Shown here piece after piece: positions 28,431 through 29,253 of a stretch of 29,253 nt of DNA. Under the pieces are notes generated by a model. It was given only the letters and a program-made list of their open reading frames with translations. It did no database searches and had not been told where the DNA came from. The stretch lies in IMG/VR virus record IMGVR_UViG_3300021963_000494, positions 1 through 29,253 of that record. The stretch is one strand, 5' to 3'. The stretch is from a virus. A program made the position numbers and the translations under genes. Position 1 is the stretch's first letter; every line of letters starts with the position of its first letter.

Positions 28431-28883
28431 ATGAGTACACGTTCAATTATTGGTGTGATGCACGGTGACAATTGTAAAGCAGTTTATTGTCATTTTGACG
28501 GCTATTTGTCACACAATGGTCGTATTTTGCAAGAACACTATGATTCACCTAAAGCAAACAACCTTATTGCACTAGGTAATATTTCTAGTCTTGCACCCAA
28601 TATAGGTGAAAAGCATCCCTTTGAACCTACACATGACATGCACCCCAAACTTTGGGAACGCAAGTATGGCAACATGACTACATTCTATGGTCGTGACCGT
28701 GAAGAAGAAGGTCAAGAGTTTAAAACATACACCAGCAAAGAATCATTAGTTGAACATTTCAACAATGTCTGGGCTGAGTTTTGCTACATTATGAAAGACG
28801 GTGTTTGGTATATGTTTGACCAAGACAATACTGAATTGCGTTTGTTGTCAGAAGAATTGGCTAAAGTTACTGAGGAAGTTTAA
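28431..28883 (+). CDS. Conserved phage hypothetical protein
   Basis: 150 residues, strong promoter and AGGAG. Starts STRSIIGVMHGDNCKAVYCHFDGYLSHNGRIL, a pattern seen in many phage and plasmid hypothetical proteins, with conserved HFDGY and later REEEGQEFKTY and EFCYIMKDGVWYMF. Beta-rich, soluble. Function unknown; it overlaps the SWIM-domain gene by 1 nt (TAATG), so the two may act together. Confidence 0.75.
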   Translation: MSTRSIIGVMHGDNCKAVYCHFDGYLSHNGRILQEHYDSPKANNLIALGNISSLAPNIGEKHPFEPTHDMHPKLWERKYGNMTTFYGRDREEEGQEFKTYTSKESLVEHFNNVWAEFCYIMKDGVWYMFDQDNTELRLLSEELAKVTEEV

Positions 28884-29212
28884 TGGAAGCAGTAGTAGAA
28901 ACAACAGTATGGAATGATAGCAACCTTGCTAATCACATATACCTTCTTGACGGTACTAAAATGCTTGCGTACATCAAGGTTGGTTCTACTACTCCATTCT
29001 ACTTTAAGAACCCGATTACTATCGACAAGCGTGGTCGTAAATTTCAGTCATTGAAAGTTAACCCTTTCAAAAAGATAAAAGAAAAATCTACTGTGATTAA
29101 AGTGTCTGGTAGTAAAGGTAATGTGTATAGTATTGATACCGTAGACAAAACATGTACATGTCCCGGATTTACATTTCGTGGTAGTTGCAAACACATTAAA
29201 GAATTGGTATGA
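28883..29212 (+). CDS. SWIM zinc-finger protein
   Basis: 109 residues. The C-terminal SWIM motif is C91-x-C93-x8-C102-x-H104 (CTCPGFTFRGSCKHI). The N-terminal part (LAYIKVGSTTPFYFKNPITID...FKKIKEKSTVIKVSGSKGNVYSI) is basic and beta-rich. SWIM domains bind DNA or proteins and occur in transposases and SWI2/SNF2-linked proteins; here it stands alone, so a DNA-binding adaptor role is inferred. ATGA overlap with the next gene. Confidence 0.85.
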   Translation: MEAVVETTVWNDSNLANHIYLLDGTKMLAYIKVGSTTPFYFKNPITIDKRGRKFQSLKVNPFKKIKEKSTVIKVSGSKGNVYSIDTVDKTCTCPGFTFRGSCKHIKELV

Positions 29213-29253
29213 ACGAACGAATTAAAGAACTGGCTGAACAAGCTGGATATCTA
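29209..29253 (+). CDS. MNERIxELAEQA-type protein, 3' end outside window
   Basis: ATG 29209 overlaps the SWIM gene stop (ATGA). Visible MNERIKELAEQAGYL matches the start of the 13543 protein, so it is a second copy of this small family. Truncated by the window edge. Confidence 0.65.
   Translation, partial: MNERIKELAEQAGYL

Noticed and set aside
1-29253. tRNA genes, CRISPR arrays, insertion sequences, integrase or attachment sites
   Set aside because: None could be supported by reading both strands; no repeat-spacer pattern or transposase was seen. A tRNA search program was not run.

Overview
This window looks like the accessory and nucleic-acid-metabolism part of a large, AT-rich, T4-like tailed phage (possibly jumbo) infecting a Gram-negative, probably proteobacterial, host. 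Reasons: about 54 tightly packed and mostly overlapping genes (ATGA/TAATG junctions); a T4-type RNase H/flap nuclease and an ATP-dependent DNA ligase; HNH and GIY-YIG nuclease-like genes; many tiny orphan genes; NATAAATA late-type promoter motifs; strong sigma70-type promoters; and genes for two lipoproteins (outer membrane, Gram-negative). No capsid, tail or polymerase gene is inside the window. No tRNA or CRISPR was seen.

Layout. 1-2.4 kb: sugar genes (glycosyltransferase end, SDR epimerase), then a UvsE UV endonuclease. 2.4-4.1 kb: a small orphan and an HNH endonuclease. 4.2-7 kb: ParB/DGQHR-like protein, GIY-YIG-like protein and RNase H/FEN nuclease. 7-11.6 kb: small unknown genes, including a secreted Ala/Pro-rich peptide and a phasin-like protein, several behind near-identical promoter cassettes. 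11.7-15.5 kb: DNA ligase flanked by two look-alike small proteins, then very compact small genes. 15.5-18.8 kb: a membrane/coiled-coil protein and two lipoproteins (LPP20/FlgP- and FlgT-like). 18.9-26.6 kb: a proteostasis island, clpX - bS21 - dnaK - hsp20 - clpS, then a minus-strand insert (degenerate phosphoesterase, membrane Lys/Ala-rich protein, possible nuclease) with a SprT-like protease, then clpP. 26.6-29.25 kb: a RelE/YafQ-like pair and more cassette-driven small genes, ending with a SWIM-domain protein.

How it may work together. The phage carries its own unfoldase (ClpX, with the IGF loop that docks on ClpP), a ClpP that begins at the mature N terminus, an N-degron adaptor (ClpS), Hsp70 and an IbpA-like small heat-shock protein. 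dnaK and hsp20 both have a ROSE-like RNA-thermometer core over the Shine-Dalgarno sequence (UUGCU facing AGGA with one G-G mismatch), each preceded by a helper hairpin. This would give temperature or stress control without a host heat-shock sigma factor.

A second theme is expression signals. Fourteen sigma70-like promoters all have a 17-nt spacer. Two of them (uvsE, flap nuclease) place the start codon at the predicted transcription start. Several NATAAATA late motifs sit only 4-5 nt before a start codon, predicting leaderless mRNAs, in a phage that also encodes ribosomal protein bS21. These are sequence-based inferences; no search or folding program was run.
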